DNA of 5,710 bases from Granulicella sp. UBA5172 (GTDB taxonomy: Bacteria > Acidobacteriota > Terriglobia > Terriglobales > Acidobacteriaceae): NCBI GenBank assembly GCA_002413385.1, contig DHWW01000198.1, forward strand, positions 6,443-12,152. Direction: 5' to 3'. Positions 1 through 5,288 of this stretch are shown here, in pieces. Every line of letters starts with the position of its first letter. Positions within the stretch are counted from its first letter, which is position 1. Below the pieces are notes generated by a model. It saw only the letters and a program-made list of their open reading frames with translations, had not been told where the DNA came from and ran no database searches. The position numbers and the translations under genes were made by a program.

Positions 1-1
1 C

Positions 2-1768
2 GCGCACATCGACCACGGCAAATCAACCCTTTCGGACCGGCTGCTCGAGCTGACCGGAAGTCTGACCTCGCGCGAGATGCAGGCGCAGGTGCTCGACGTG
101 ATGGACCTGGAGCGTGAGCGAGGGATCACCATCAAGGCGCATACCGTGCGCATGATGTATACGGCCTCCGATGGGCATCTGTATCAGCTGAACCTCATTG
201 ACACGCCGGGCCATGTGGACTTCAGTTATGAGGTTTCGCGCTCGCTGGCTTCGTGCGAGGGCGCGCTGCTGGTGGTCGACGCGTCGCAGGGAGTAGAGGC
301 GCAGACGCTTGCGAATGCTTACCTGGCGATCGCCGGTGGCCTTGAGATTCTTCCGATCATCAACAAGATCGACTTGCCGAGCGCAGACATTGAGCGCACC
401 AAGGCGATGATTGAGAAGTCGGTGGGACTGCCGGCGTCGGATGCGGTGTGCGTGAGCGCGAAGACGGGGCTGAATGTTGCCGACATTCTGGAAGCGGTGG
501 TGATGCTTCTGCCGCCGCCAAAGGGCGATGCAGATGCGCCGCTGCAGGCACTGATTTTTGATTCGTGGTTCGATGCGTATCGCGGCGTGATTGTGCTGGC
601 TCGCATTATCAATGGGCGACTACGCAAGGGCGACCGCATCAAGATCATGTCCAATGGGCGGCAGTTCGACGTGGAGTCGATGGGCGTGATGACGCCCAAG
701 CCTGTCGTGCTCGAAGAGCTCAGCGCGGGCGAGGTTGGTTTTTTTGTTGCGACGATCAAGAACGTTGCCGACACCAAGGTGGGCGACACGATTACGCACG
801 TCGACCGGCCCTGCGCGGCTCCGTTGCCGGGCTTTGAAGACATCAAGAGCATGGTGTTTGCCGGTCTTTATACGATCGACTCGCATGAGCATGGCATGTT
901 GCGAGACGCGCTGGAGAAGCTTCGGCTCAACGATGCGAGCTTTAATTTTGAGCCGGAGTCGTCGGTGGCGCTGGGGTTCGGATTTCGCTGCGGCTTCCTC
1001 GGACTGCTGCATCTCGAGATCATCCAGGAGCGGTTGGAGCGCGAGTACAACCTCGACCTGATCATCACTGCGCCGGGCGTGCAGTACATCATCACGATGA
1101 CCGATGGCAGCGTGGTCACGGTGGACAATCCTTCGCGCTGGCCTGATCCGAGCGAGATTAAACAGATTGAAGAGCCGGTGATTATCGCAAAGATCCTTAC
1201 CAACGAGGAGTATGTCGGCAACATCCTGAAGCTGGTCGAAGATAAGCGTGGGCGACAGCAGAATATTGAGTACGTATCCGAGACGCGCGTGATGCTGACC
1301 TACGAACTGCCGCTGAATGAGATTGTGCTGGACTTCTATGATCGACTGAAGTCGGTGTCGCGGGGATATGCGTCGCTGGACTATCATCTGGCCGGGACGT
1401 GGGTTTCGCCGATGGTGAAGATGGATATTCTGATTGGCGGTGACCCGGTGGATGCGCTGAGCCTGATCGTGCATCGCGACGCGGCATACGACCGCGGCAA
1501 GGTCCTGGTGGAGAAGATGCGCGAGCTGATTCCGCGGCAGATGTTCGAGGTGGCGATTCAAGCGGCGATTGGCTCGAAGATCATCGCGCGATCGACGGTG
1601 ACGGCCATCCGCAAGAACGTGATTGCCAAGTGCTATGGCGGCGACATCAGCCGCAAACGCAAGCTGCTGGACAAGCAAAAGGAAGGCAAGAAGCGGATGA
1701 AGAGGATTGGGAAGGTTGATATTCCGCAAGAGGCGTTCCTGGCAGTGCTGAAGGTCGGCGAAGAGTAG
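2..1768 (+). CDS. lepA: Elongation factor 4 (LepA), 5'-truncated by window edge
   Basis: This is a translational GTPase of the ribosome-associated LepA/EF4 family, a cytoplasmic factor that binds the ribosome and has been linked to back-translocation, initiation and ribosome assembly. The reading frame is open from base 2 and gives 588 residues before TAG. By alignment to E. coli LepA (599 aa, from memory) only about 10 N-terminal residues lie outside the window. Visible GTPase motifs: P-loop AHIDHGKST (residues 1-9 of the fragment), switch I RERGIT (38-43), DTPGH with the catalytic His (67-71), NKID (121-124) and SAK (152-154). The LepA-specific C-terminal domain is intact, with [21 protein letters not shown] and KEGKKRMK followed by PQEAFLAVL near the end. 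No internal disruption is seen. It faces a convergent skp-like gene rather than lepB, its partner in some bacteria. Confidence 0.97.
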   Translation, partial: AHIDHGKSTLSDRLLELTGSLTSREMQAQVLDVMDLERERGITIKAHTVRMMYTASDGHLYQLNLIDTPGHVDFSYEVSRSLASCEGALLVVDASQGVEAQTLANAYLAIAGGLEILPIINKIDLPSADIERTKAMIEKSVGLPASDAVCVSAKTGLNVADILEAVVMLLPPPKGDADAPLQALIFDSWFDAYRGVIVLARIINGRLRKGDRIKIMSNGRQFDVESMGVMTPKPVVLEELSAGEVGFFVATIKNVADTKVGDTITHVDRPCAAPLPGFEDIKSMVFAGLYTIDSHEHGMLRDALEKLRLNDASFNFEPESSVALGFGFRCGFLGLLHLEIIQERLEREYNLDLIITAPGVQYIITMTDGSVVTVDNPSRWPDPSEIKQIEEPVIIAKILTNEEYVGNILKLVEDKRGRQQNIEYVSETRVMLTYELPLNEIVLDFYDRLKSVSRGYASLDYHLAGTWVSPMVKMDILIGGDPVDALSLIVHRDAAYDRGKVLVEKMRELIPRQMFEVAIQAAIGSKIIARSTVTAIRKNVIAKCYGGDISRKRKLLDKQKEGKKRMKRIGKVDIPQEAFLAVLKVGEE

Positions 1769-1812
1769 TCCGCGACAGCAGAGAACGAATGAAGCGTCAT
1801 GCCGCACGCAGA

Positions 1813-1844
1813 AATGGAGGCCCGCGGGCCTCCATTCTTTTGTT
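1813..1844. terminator. Shared bidirectional terminator between lepA and skp-like gene
   Basis: Bases 1813-1836 form a perfect 24-base palindrome made of the half-site AATGGAGGCCCG and its exact complement. As RNA it folds into a very stable GC-rich hairpin. On the + strand it is followed by TTCTTTTG, a short U-rich tail suitable for intrinsic termination of lepA, 45 bases after its stop. On the minus strand the stem is followed by a shorter TTTC run, so termination of the skp-like gene (stop 32 bases before the stem) is probably weaker or partly Rho-dependent. Its place between two convergent genes supports a two-way role. Function is inferred from structure and position. Confidence 0.75.
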
Positions 1845-1867
1845 GCTGATAACGTGTTGCGCCGCGA

Positions 1868-2527
1868 CTACTTGTGCGGAGCGGCCGGGGTTGTGCGGTG
1901 AGGTGTAGGAGCCGACGGTGTCGGTGCGGCTATGCCAGACGACAGGTTGTAGGCATTGACGGTGGCCTGCGTGATATCGGTCTCCTGCTGCCACCAGAGC
2001 ACGGTCGGGAGCTGCTGCTGTCCGCCAATATTCAAGAGCAGGGTAAAGCCATGCTCCTGGGCGTATTTGACCGCGGTTCCGCCAAACTTCTGGGCAACCT
2101 TGCCGTACGCTTCCTGGACATCGCTGTTGTAGGCGGACTGCGCCTCTTCCACGTCACGCTGGAGAGACTTCTCCTTGGTGTCGATGGCCTTGAGGCGACT
2201 GGCGCGCTCCTCGTCGGAGGTGGTTGCCGGCAGTGCCTGCAGTTGCTTCTTGAGCGATTCAACCTCGGCGGACTCGGTATCAATCGTAGCCTTCTTGGGC
2301 TCGAATTTCTTTTGCACCTCAGCGACGGCCTTTTGACCCTCATTGGTAGCAACGACACCCTGCTCGAACGCGATGACCGCGACCTTTGCGGGAATGGCCT
2401 GAGGTGGGGCAACGGAAGTCGAGTGAGGTGCAGCTGTAGCCGGTGCTGTGGCTGGGGCTTGGGCGAGGAGGGCGGAGGCTGCGAGGCCAGTGGCCAAAGC
2501 AGTAGCTAAGACAAGGGTGCGGTTCAT
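1868..2527 (-). CDS. skp: Periplasmic chaperone, OmpH/Skp family
   Basis: The 219-residue product is probably an exported Skp-like chaperone that holds unfolded outer-membrane proteins in the periplasm. Residues 1-24 form a signal peptide: MNR, then a hydrophobic Ala/Leu stretch ending LLAQA. An Ala/Pro/Thr-rich linker (25-47) follows. The OmpH domain begins KVAVIAFEQGV (48-58) with TNEGQKA and KKFEP near 61-78, a typical family opening. A charged, heptad-like helical region (about 70-150) would form the Skp tentacle coiled coil. The end, VLWWQQETDITQATVNAYN (176-194), matches the usual closing strand and helix. A Pro/Thr/His-rich tail (195-219) is extra, and E. coli Skp is only about 161 aa. 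The start is supported by the signal peptide and an upstream AAGGAG. The gene stands alone, not beside bamA or lpxD as in proteobacteria. The family call is firm; the client proteins are unknown. Confidence 0.88.
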   Translation of the reverse strand: MNRTLVLATALATGLAASALLAQAPATAPATAAPHSTSVAPPQAIPAKVAVIAFEQGVVATNEGQKAVAEVQKKFEPKKATIDTESAEVESLKKQLQALPATTSDEERASRLKAIDTKEKSLQRDVEEAQSAYNSDVQEAYGKVAQKFGGTAVKYAQEHGFTLLLNIGGQQQLPTVLWWQQETDITQATVNAYNLSSGIAAPTPSAPTPHRTTPAAPHK

Positions 2528-2716
2528 GCGGTGTTTGAGACTCCTTACAAGGATCCGGATTCCGGAGATTTCGGCTAGGTCACTCCCGGCGCAAAGCGCC
2601 GCTGGGAAGGATGCTGCACCTTCCTCCGCCCGCGGAACACCCGAGGGTGTTGCCAGCTTGCTCTATCTCATGAAATGAAAGGAGAGGGTCGCGGGCGCGA
2701 GAAGGAAGTCGGCTGT
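2528..2716 (-). promoter_or_regulatory. Long structured 5' leader of skp-like gene
   Basis: Between the predicted transcription start (about 2716) and the ATG lies a leader of about 189 nt with several exact helices. Read on the minus strand: GCTGG (2657-2653) pairs with CCAGC (2605-2601), closing a junction. Inside it AACACCC (2651-2645) pairs with GGGTGTT (2642-2636), and GAAGG (2623-2619) pairs with CCTTC (2610-2606). CGGCGC (2601-2596) and GCGCCG (2592-2587) then make a 6-bp hairpin with a TTT loop, which would compete with the junction stem only at base 2601. Further down, CCGG repeats near 2555-2566 precede the ribosome binding site. I recognise no known riboswitch class. It could be a cis-regulatory RNA, an mRNA-stabilising leader or an sRNA target. 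The helices are seen; the regulatory role is inferred. Confidence 0.45.
2541..2547 (-). promoter_or_regulatory. Ribosome binding site of skp-like gene
   Basis: On the minus strand the sequence reads TAAGGAG, a strong match to the anti-Shine-Dalgarno complement, 13 bases before the ATG at 2527. The spacing is longer than the usual 5-9 bases, but no better start or site lies nearby, and the signal peptide begins exactly at this ATG. Confidence 0.65.
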
Positions 2717-2721
2717 CCGCA

Positions 2722-2750
2722 ATTATAGGAGACGTCTGAGACTCGGTCAA
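2722..2750 (-). promoter_or_regulatory. Near-consensus sigma-70 promoter for skp-like gene
   Basis: On the minus strand TTGACC (2750-2745) is followed after exactly 17 bases by TATAAT (2727-2722). This is a 5/6 -35 box and a perfect -10 box at optimal spacing, in a GC-rich background where such a match is unlikely by chance. Transcription would start near A2716 and run into the skp-like gene. No CpxR- or sigma-E-like box was recognised, so strong housekeeping transcription is the simplest reading. Confidence 0.78.
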
Positions 2751-2912
2751 ACTGTCGCCAACCAACTTTTCAAGAGGTTATCAAGAGACGGCGGCACGAG
2801 ACTCTTCCGAAAAGTGGAGGTTGAGCGCGGATAATTCCGATTTTTGGTGGCTCTCGCCGAGCGATTCTTGAATTTATCGGTAAAAGTGAAGGTTTTTGGT
2901 TTGGTACGAGGA

Positions 2913-2941
2913 TTGCTATCTATCAAATCGTTCGGTATCAA
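2913..2941 (+). promoter_or_regulatory. Possible weak promoter reading toward hairpin region
   Basis: TTGCTA (2913-2918) and TATCAA (2936-2941) are separated by 17 bases. Each matches four of six consensus positions. It lies in an AT-richer stretch about 70 bases before the first strong + strand hairpins, so it could drive a structured RNA, but matches of this quality also arise by chance. Confidence 0.2.
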
Positions 2942-3013
2942 GTCGCTGACTGGCGTGCTTGCATGACGGATGTTCGGAGGCCCCGGAAGTTTCAGGGCAA
3001 AGGGTTGAAGATA

Positions 3014-3169
3014 CCCCCTATTTAGAGGGGTGTCCCCCGCCGAGCAAATTCCCATTGGAGATTCAATCTCTGAGGGAATCATTCTGGAGGCCAGCGACTG
3101 GCTGTTAGGGGCTGAGGGCCGTCTTCCGGGGAGGGGAGATGGCCCAACGGCTTTCGGGCGGAGTCGCCC
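3014..3169 (+). ncRNA. Candidate structured RNA, run of five hairpins
   Basis: Five helices follow one another on the + strand. (a) CCCCT 3015-3019 with AGGGG 3026-3030, where the same G run can instead pair with CCCC 3034-3037. (b) ATTCCC 3048-3053 with GGGAAT 3074-3079, containing GAGAT 3058-3062 with ATCTC 3066-3070. (c) GCCAG 3090-3094 with CTGGC 3098-3102. (d) A 12-bp stem 3116-3127 with 3134-3145 and a hexaloop, including two G-U pairs that would be A-C mismatches on the other strand. (e) GGGCG 3156-3160 with CGCCC 3165-3169 and a GAGT loop. TCCATATCCTTTT follows, a weak terminator-like tail. I recognise no known RNA family. The helices are seen; transcription and boundaries are inferred. 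Confidence 0.4.
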
Positions 3170-3283
3170 TCCATATCCTTTTGAGGCTCTGTTCAGGGGT
3201 AGGGTATGGGGTGCGTTATAGAATAAGCGAGCTCATTCGTTGTTGCACTTCTGGCTCGTCAAGCGTAATATAGGGTTGTTCCA

Positions 3284-3346
3284 AAGGCTCAGGGTTCTAC
3301 GTCGCACCGTGAGTCATCCGGTGGGGTCACCATCCTGATGAGCCTT
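3284..3346 (+). repeat. Inverted repeat closing a 63-nt hairpin domain
   Basis: AAGGCTCA (3284-3291) is the exact complement of TGAGCCTT (3339-3346), closing 47 internal bases. Inside, GGTG (3320-3323) pairs with CACC (3328-3331) around a GGGT loop, and GTGA (3309-3312) could pair with TCAC (3327-3330) as an alternative. The length is close to that of a tRNA, but there are no D-, anticodon- or T-arm features. The pairing is direct from sequence; a role as an RNA domain is inferred. Confidence 0.4.
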
Positions 3347-3429
3347 CAGAGCGGAGAGTGGGTTCCCGCAATGGCCCGGAGAAACTGACCGAGGCACAAG
3401 GGTTGCGAGGATCGCAGTTTGTACCCCAA

Positions 3430-3463
3430 CGTCAGCCGATGAAGATTTTCGGACATCGGGACG
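3430..3463 (+). repeat. 10-bp hairpin with two-base bulge
   Basis: CGTC (3430-3433) pairs with GACG (3460-3463), and CCGATG (3436-3441) pairs with CATCGG (3454-3459). This leaves an AG bulge on the 5' side and a 12-base loop. Ten consecutive Watson-Crick pairs with a small bulge are typical of a folded RNA. No known family was recognised. Confidence 0.4.
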
Positions 3464-3558
3464 AAGATGAGGTTCAATCAGATTTAGGGAAGTACGATAG
3501 TGGTTCCCCGGATGCGGTAGAGAAGCTGAGCCAAAGTGTAGTGATGAGAGCTGAGCTG

Positions 3559-3596
3559 ATTTTGGGGTGCTAATAGAAGGTTCTGGTCCCCAAGAT
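3559..3596 (+). repeat. 9-bp hairpin with + strand G-U pair
   Basis: ATTTTGGGG (3559-3567) pairs with CCCCAAGAT (3588-3596) across a 20-base loop. One of the nine pairs is U-G on the + strand (3561 with 3594), which would be an A-C mismatch on the other strand, favouring + strand transcription. Shorter GC-rich hairpins follow at 3637-3650 (TGCCG/CGGCA, GGTG loop) and 3674-3684 (GCGC/GCGC, GTT loop). Confidence 0.35.
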
Positions 3597-3776
3597 GGAT
3601 TTGGAATGAAGAGTAGTGGAACATGAGGAAGCCGTTTGCCGGGTGCGGCAGGCGGGCCAGAAGTGGTCGAATGGCGCGTTGCGCTGAGAGACAACGTTTG
3701 CTGGCACGGTAAGACATATCATCTTTGAGTCAACGCTTGAAAGAGACGACGATTGCCCCGTTTCGGTTACAGTGCG

Positions 3777-3817
3777 GTCCGAGCCCAGGTTGGGCTGGAG
3801 GACAAGTACAGGGGTAC
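3777..3817 (+). promoter_or_regulatory. Two hairpins in the leader of the receiver-like gene
   Basis: AGCCCA (3782-3787) pairs with TGGGCT (3791-3796) across a GGT loop. The stem is extended by GTCC (3777-3780) with GGAC (3800-3803), separated by a small internal loop. A second hairpin, GTAC 3806-3809 with GTAC 3814-3817 and an AGGG loop, follows at once. The ATG lies 47 bases further on and the ribosome binding site at 3846 is outside both stems. No U-tract follows, so this is not an intrinsic terminator. It may be a cis-regulatory or mRNA-stability element, or the 3' part of the larger hairpin region upstream. Role inferred. Confidence 0.4.
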
Positions 3818-3845
3818 GTTCGAAGCTCTTTAAGCACCCAATTGC

Positions 3846-3851
3846 AAGGGG
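3846..3851 (+). promoter_or_regulatory. Ribosome binding site choosing the ATG at 3865
   Basis: AAGGGG lies 13 bases before the ATG at 3865. The frame stays open upstream to a GTG at 3772, but that start has no purine-rich site and would translate through the strong hairpin at 3777-3803, giving a basic segment unlike the acidic N-terminus that follows. The ATG at 3865 is therefore preferred. The 13-base spacing matches that of the skp-like gene. Confidence 0.55.
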
Positions 3852-3864
3852 AAAACACAGCACC

Positions 3865-5029
3865 ATGTCAGAGCAGAATGCAGTAGAAGCTCCGTCGTAC
3901 AACGCGGCGGAGGAGTATAGCGGCGAAGACTTCGGCAACTCGGACTTTGAATCCTCGGATTCAGGAGACGGGAGTGACGGAGGCCAGCCTGGTCCAGGAA
4001 TGGGCCAGAGTAAGAGCAGCCGCCGTCGTCGTCGTAAGCGGAAGATCAAGGTTGCTGGCGATGGACAGCCGTCTGCAGCGGGGGATGAGAACACCGGTCC
4101 CCAGCCTGTTCCGATGGTGATGGAGGGCGAGAGTCTGGCGCTCGCAGCGTCGGCTGCACCGCAACAGGCAAGGCGACAGCAGCCTGGCAGTCAGCAGAAC
4201 AATGGTCAGCCGCAGGTTCAGGGCCAGGGCGGTAAGCGCTGGAAGAAGAAGTTTCGTGACCGCGAGCGGCGGCCGGGCACTGGCGGCGGCGGTCGGAGTG
4301 AGAATCCGGGGAACGACTTTCGTGCGGATGCCAGCGCCCCGAGCAGTAATGGTGGTGGCTTCGGCGGCGGAAATGGGTATCGTCCCGACAACTTCGGCAA
4401 CCAGAGTGGCGGGTTCAAGCGGAAGAACAAGGGCGGTGGGTGGAGGACAGCAGCGCGACCGCGGCTTTGTAGGTCCGATGGACCACAGCTATCGTGTTGG
4501 TGGCGAGTTCGGCGATGCACCGCCCTCGACGATCGAGATGCAGGGGCGCAGAGGCGGACATCGCCATACCGGCGATTCGCAGCCGATCGACCGCTCGATG
4601 CCGCGGCCTATTCCGATTCCCGAGGGCGCGCAGACGCACATCTACTTCTTCATCGAGGAGCTGTTCTTCCAGGCGAAGATCCAGGAGACGGCCAGGAAGC
4701 TGGGCGTGAAAGTGGCGTTCATCAAGAACGAGAAGGAAGCTTTGGCGGAGATGACCGATGGCGACGAGAACAAGCCGGCGCTGATCGTATTCGATCTGAA
4801 CAACGCAAACGCGAAGCCGCTGACGCTGATTCCGAAGCTGAAGACCAAGCTGAAGCGGACCGCATCGATTGTCGGGTTCCTGTCGCACTTGCAGGGTGAT
4901 CTGAAGGCGAAGGCGACGGAGGCTGGGTGCGATGTGGTGATGCCGCGTGCGGCGTTCTCGCAGAACCTGCCGAATCTTCTGCGGCGCTATGGCATTGAGG
5001 AAGAAGAAGACGTGAATTTCAACCACTAA
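3865..5029 (+). CDS. Degenerate receiver-domain protein with disordered basic N-terminus; frameshifted
   Basis: Reading frame 1 from ATG 3865 to about 4440, then frame 2 to TAA 5027-5029, gives a 387-residue protein. Residues 1-45 are acidic (Asp/Glu/Ser/Gly). A basic cluster SRRRRRKRKIK (52-62) follows, then a Gln-rich stretch (100-122), GKRWKKKFRDRERR (123-136) and Gly/Asn/Arg-rich repeats to about 235, resembling disordered nucleic-acid-binding tails. Residues 257-380 resemble a CheY-type receiver: IYFFIEE (259-265, where the acidic pair should lie), IVFDLN with Asp310 at the phospho-acceptor position, FLSHLQ (Ser at the Thr/Ser switch site), and VVMPRAAF replacing the usual Lys-Pro, so Lys is missing. 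Similar proteins occur in acidobacteria, function unknown. Phosphorylation seems unlikely without the Asp-Asp pair and Lys. The frame change may be a sequence error, a mutation or recoding. Confidence 0.78.
4431..4448 (+). other. Frameshift point within receiver-like gene
   Basis: Frame 1 reads KNKGGG up to 4440 and then becomes WRTAARPRLC, which does not fit the protein. Frame 2 reads GGQQRDRGFVGPMD from 4442 and continues into the receiver domain. The two join if one base is skipped within GGGCGGTGGGTGGAGGA (4431-4447); for example, one G fewer in the run 4438-4440 restores a plain Gly-Gly-Gly-Gly-Gly stretch. Short G runs in repeats are frequent sites of single-base sequencing or replication errors, which is the leading explanation. 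A programmed +1 slip is possible but there is no in-frame stop or rare-codon pause at the site. Confidence 0.8.
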
Positions 5030-5288
5030 GCGCTGGTTGAAACGGGTCTCATTCTTCGGCTGACTCTGCTCCTGATTCGTCGACGGAGTATGCGTGGAGA
5101 CGCGCGAGTTCAGGACAGCATGTTCGGCTTTGTGACGTTGGAGCTGCGCGCTCCGGCGGATCACCCCTGGGCGGCAACCAAGCCCATGGGGTTTTGTGCC
5201 TGAACATAGCCAGTCCTGTGAACAGGCGGCGCCCTTCTTCGCCCACCGCCAAACCGCAACACCACCAACCTCGTCTAAACTCGCAAGC
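5030..5288. other. 259-base intergenic gap, no gene seen
   Basis: No start codon with a plausible frame, RNA gene or clear terminator was found. A weak hairpin, AACC (5176-5179) with GGTT (5190-5193) containing the palindrome CCCATGGG (5183-5190) and followed by TTTG, could slow transcription from the upstream gene. CCTG 5215-5218 with CAGG 5223-5226 makes another short hairpin. From about 5230 the + strand turns strongly C-rich, anticipating the codon usage of the next gene. Confidence 0.5.
5276..5281 (+). promoter_or_regulatory. Possible -10 box for a leaderless transcript
   Basis: TAAACT matches the TANNNT pattern and ends 7 bases before the ATG at 5289, so transcription would begin at or next to the start codon. 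No purine-rich Shine-Dalgarno site precedes the ATG (the bases are CGCAAGC), which fits leaderless translation. No good -35 box lies 17 bases upstream (5253-5258 reads ACCGCA), so this is suggestive only. Confidence 0.35.

Larger units (their letters stand above)
2751..3864. other. 1.1-kb region without a convincing gene, hairpin-rich
   Basis: No reading frame here has protein-like composition, a good ribosome binding site and a recognisable domain together. The longest frames are a 111-residue minus-strand frame (2747-3082), a 126-residue minus-strand frame (3314-3694) and a 71-codon + frame (3358-3573, GTG start); none resembles a known family. The base composition is closer to balanced than in the flanking genes. 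From about 3010 onward the region holds many exact inverted repeats at RNA-hairpin scale, listed separately. No tRNA, rRNA, RNase P or tmRNA signature was found. It may hold one or more non-coding RNAs, a very long leader of the gene at 3865, or a decayed gene or element. Confidence 0.6.

Noticed and set aside
620..1807. Long minus-strand ORF opposite lepA (395 codons)
   Set aside because: It is a shadow of lepA caused by high-GC codon usage; its peptide is His/Arg/Leu-rich without any domain, while the + frame is unambiguously LepA.
2605..2624. SRP RNA-like GGAAGG...GCAGC in the skp leader
   Set aside because: The conserved GGTC on the 5' side and the GGAA tetraloop geometry of SRP domain IV are absent, and the fold does not match.
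2619..2657. T-box-like stretch in the skp leader (GGGTGTTCCGCGG, minus strand)
   Set aside because: It lacks the UGGN needed to pair with the tRNA end, there is no room for a Stem I with specifier loop, and the gene is not an aminoacyl-tRNA synthetase or amino-acid gene.
2839..2854. Terminator-like CGGA-TAAT-TCCG followed by ATTTTT
   Set aside because: The stem is only 4 bp, too weak for an intrinsic terminator, and no + strand gene ends nearby.
2747..3082. 111-residue minus-strand ORF
   Set aside because: It overlaps the skp promoter, has no ribosome binding site or recognisable domain, and its composition is not protein-like.
3030..3221. 63-codon + strand ORF
   Set aside because: It lies across several strong hairpins, has no Shine-Dalgarno site and no family resemblance.
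3358..3573. 71-codon + strand ORF with GTG start
   Set aside because: The only purine-rich site (GGAG at 3353-3356) is one base from the GTG, too close to work, and the peptide matches nothing that I know. It is kept only as an outside possibility.
3814..3830. tRNA T-loop-like GTTCGAAGC
   Set aside because: The flanking bases do not form a T-stem and no acceptor, D or anticodon arms can be placed.
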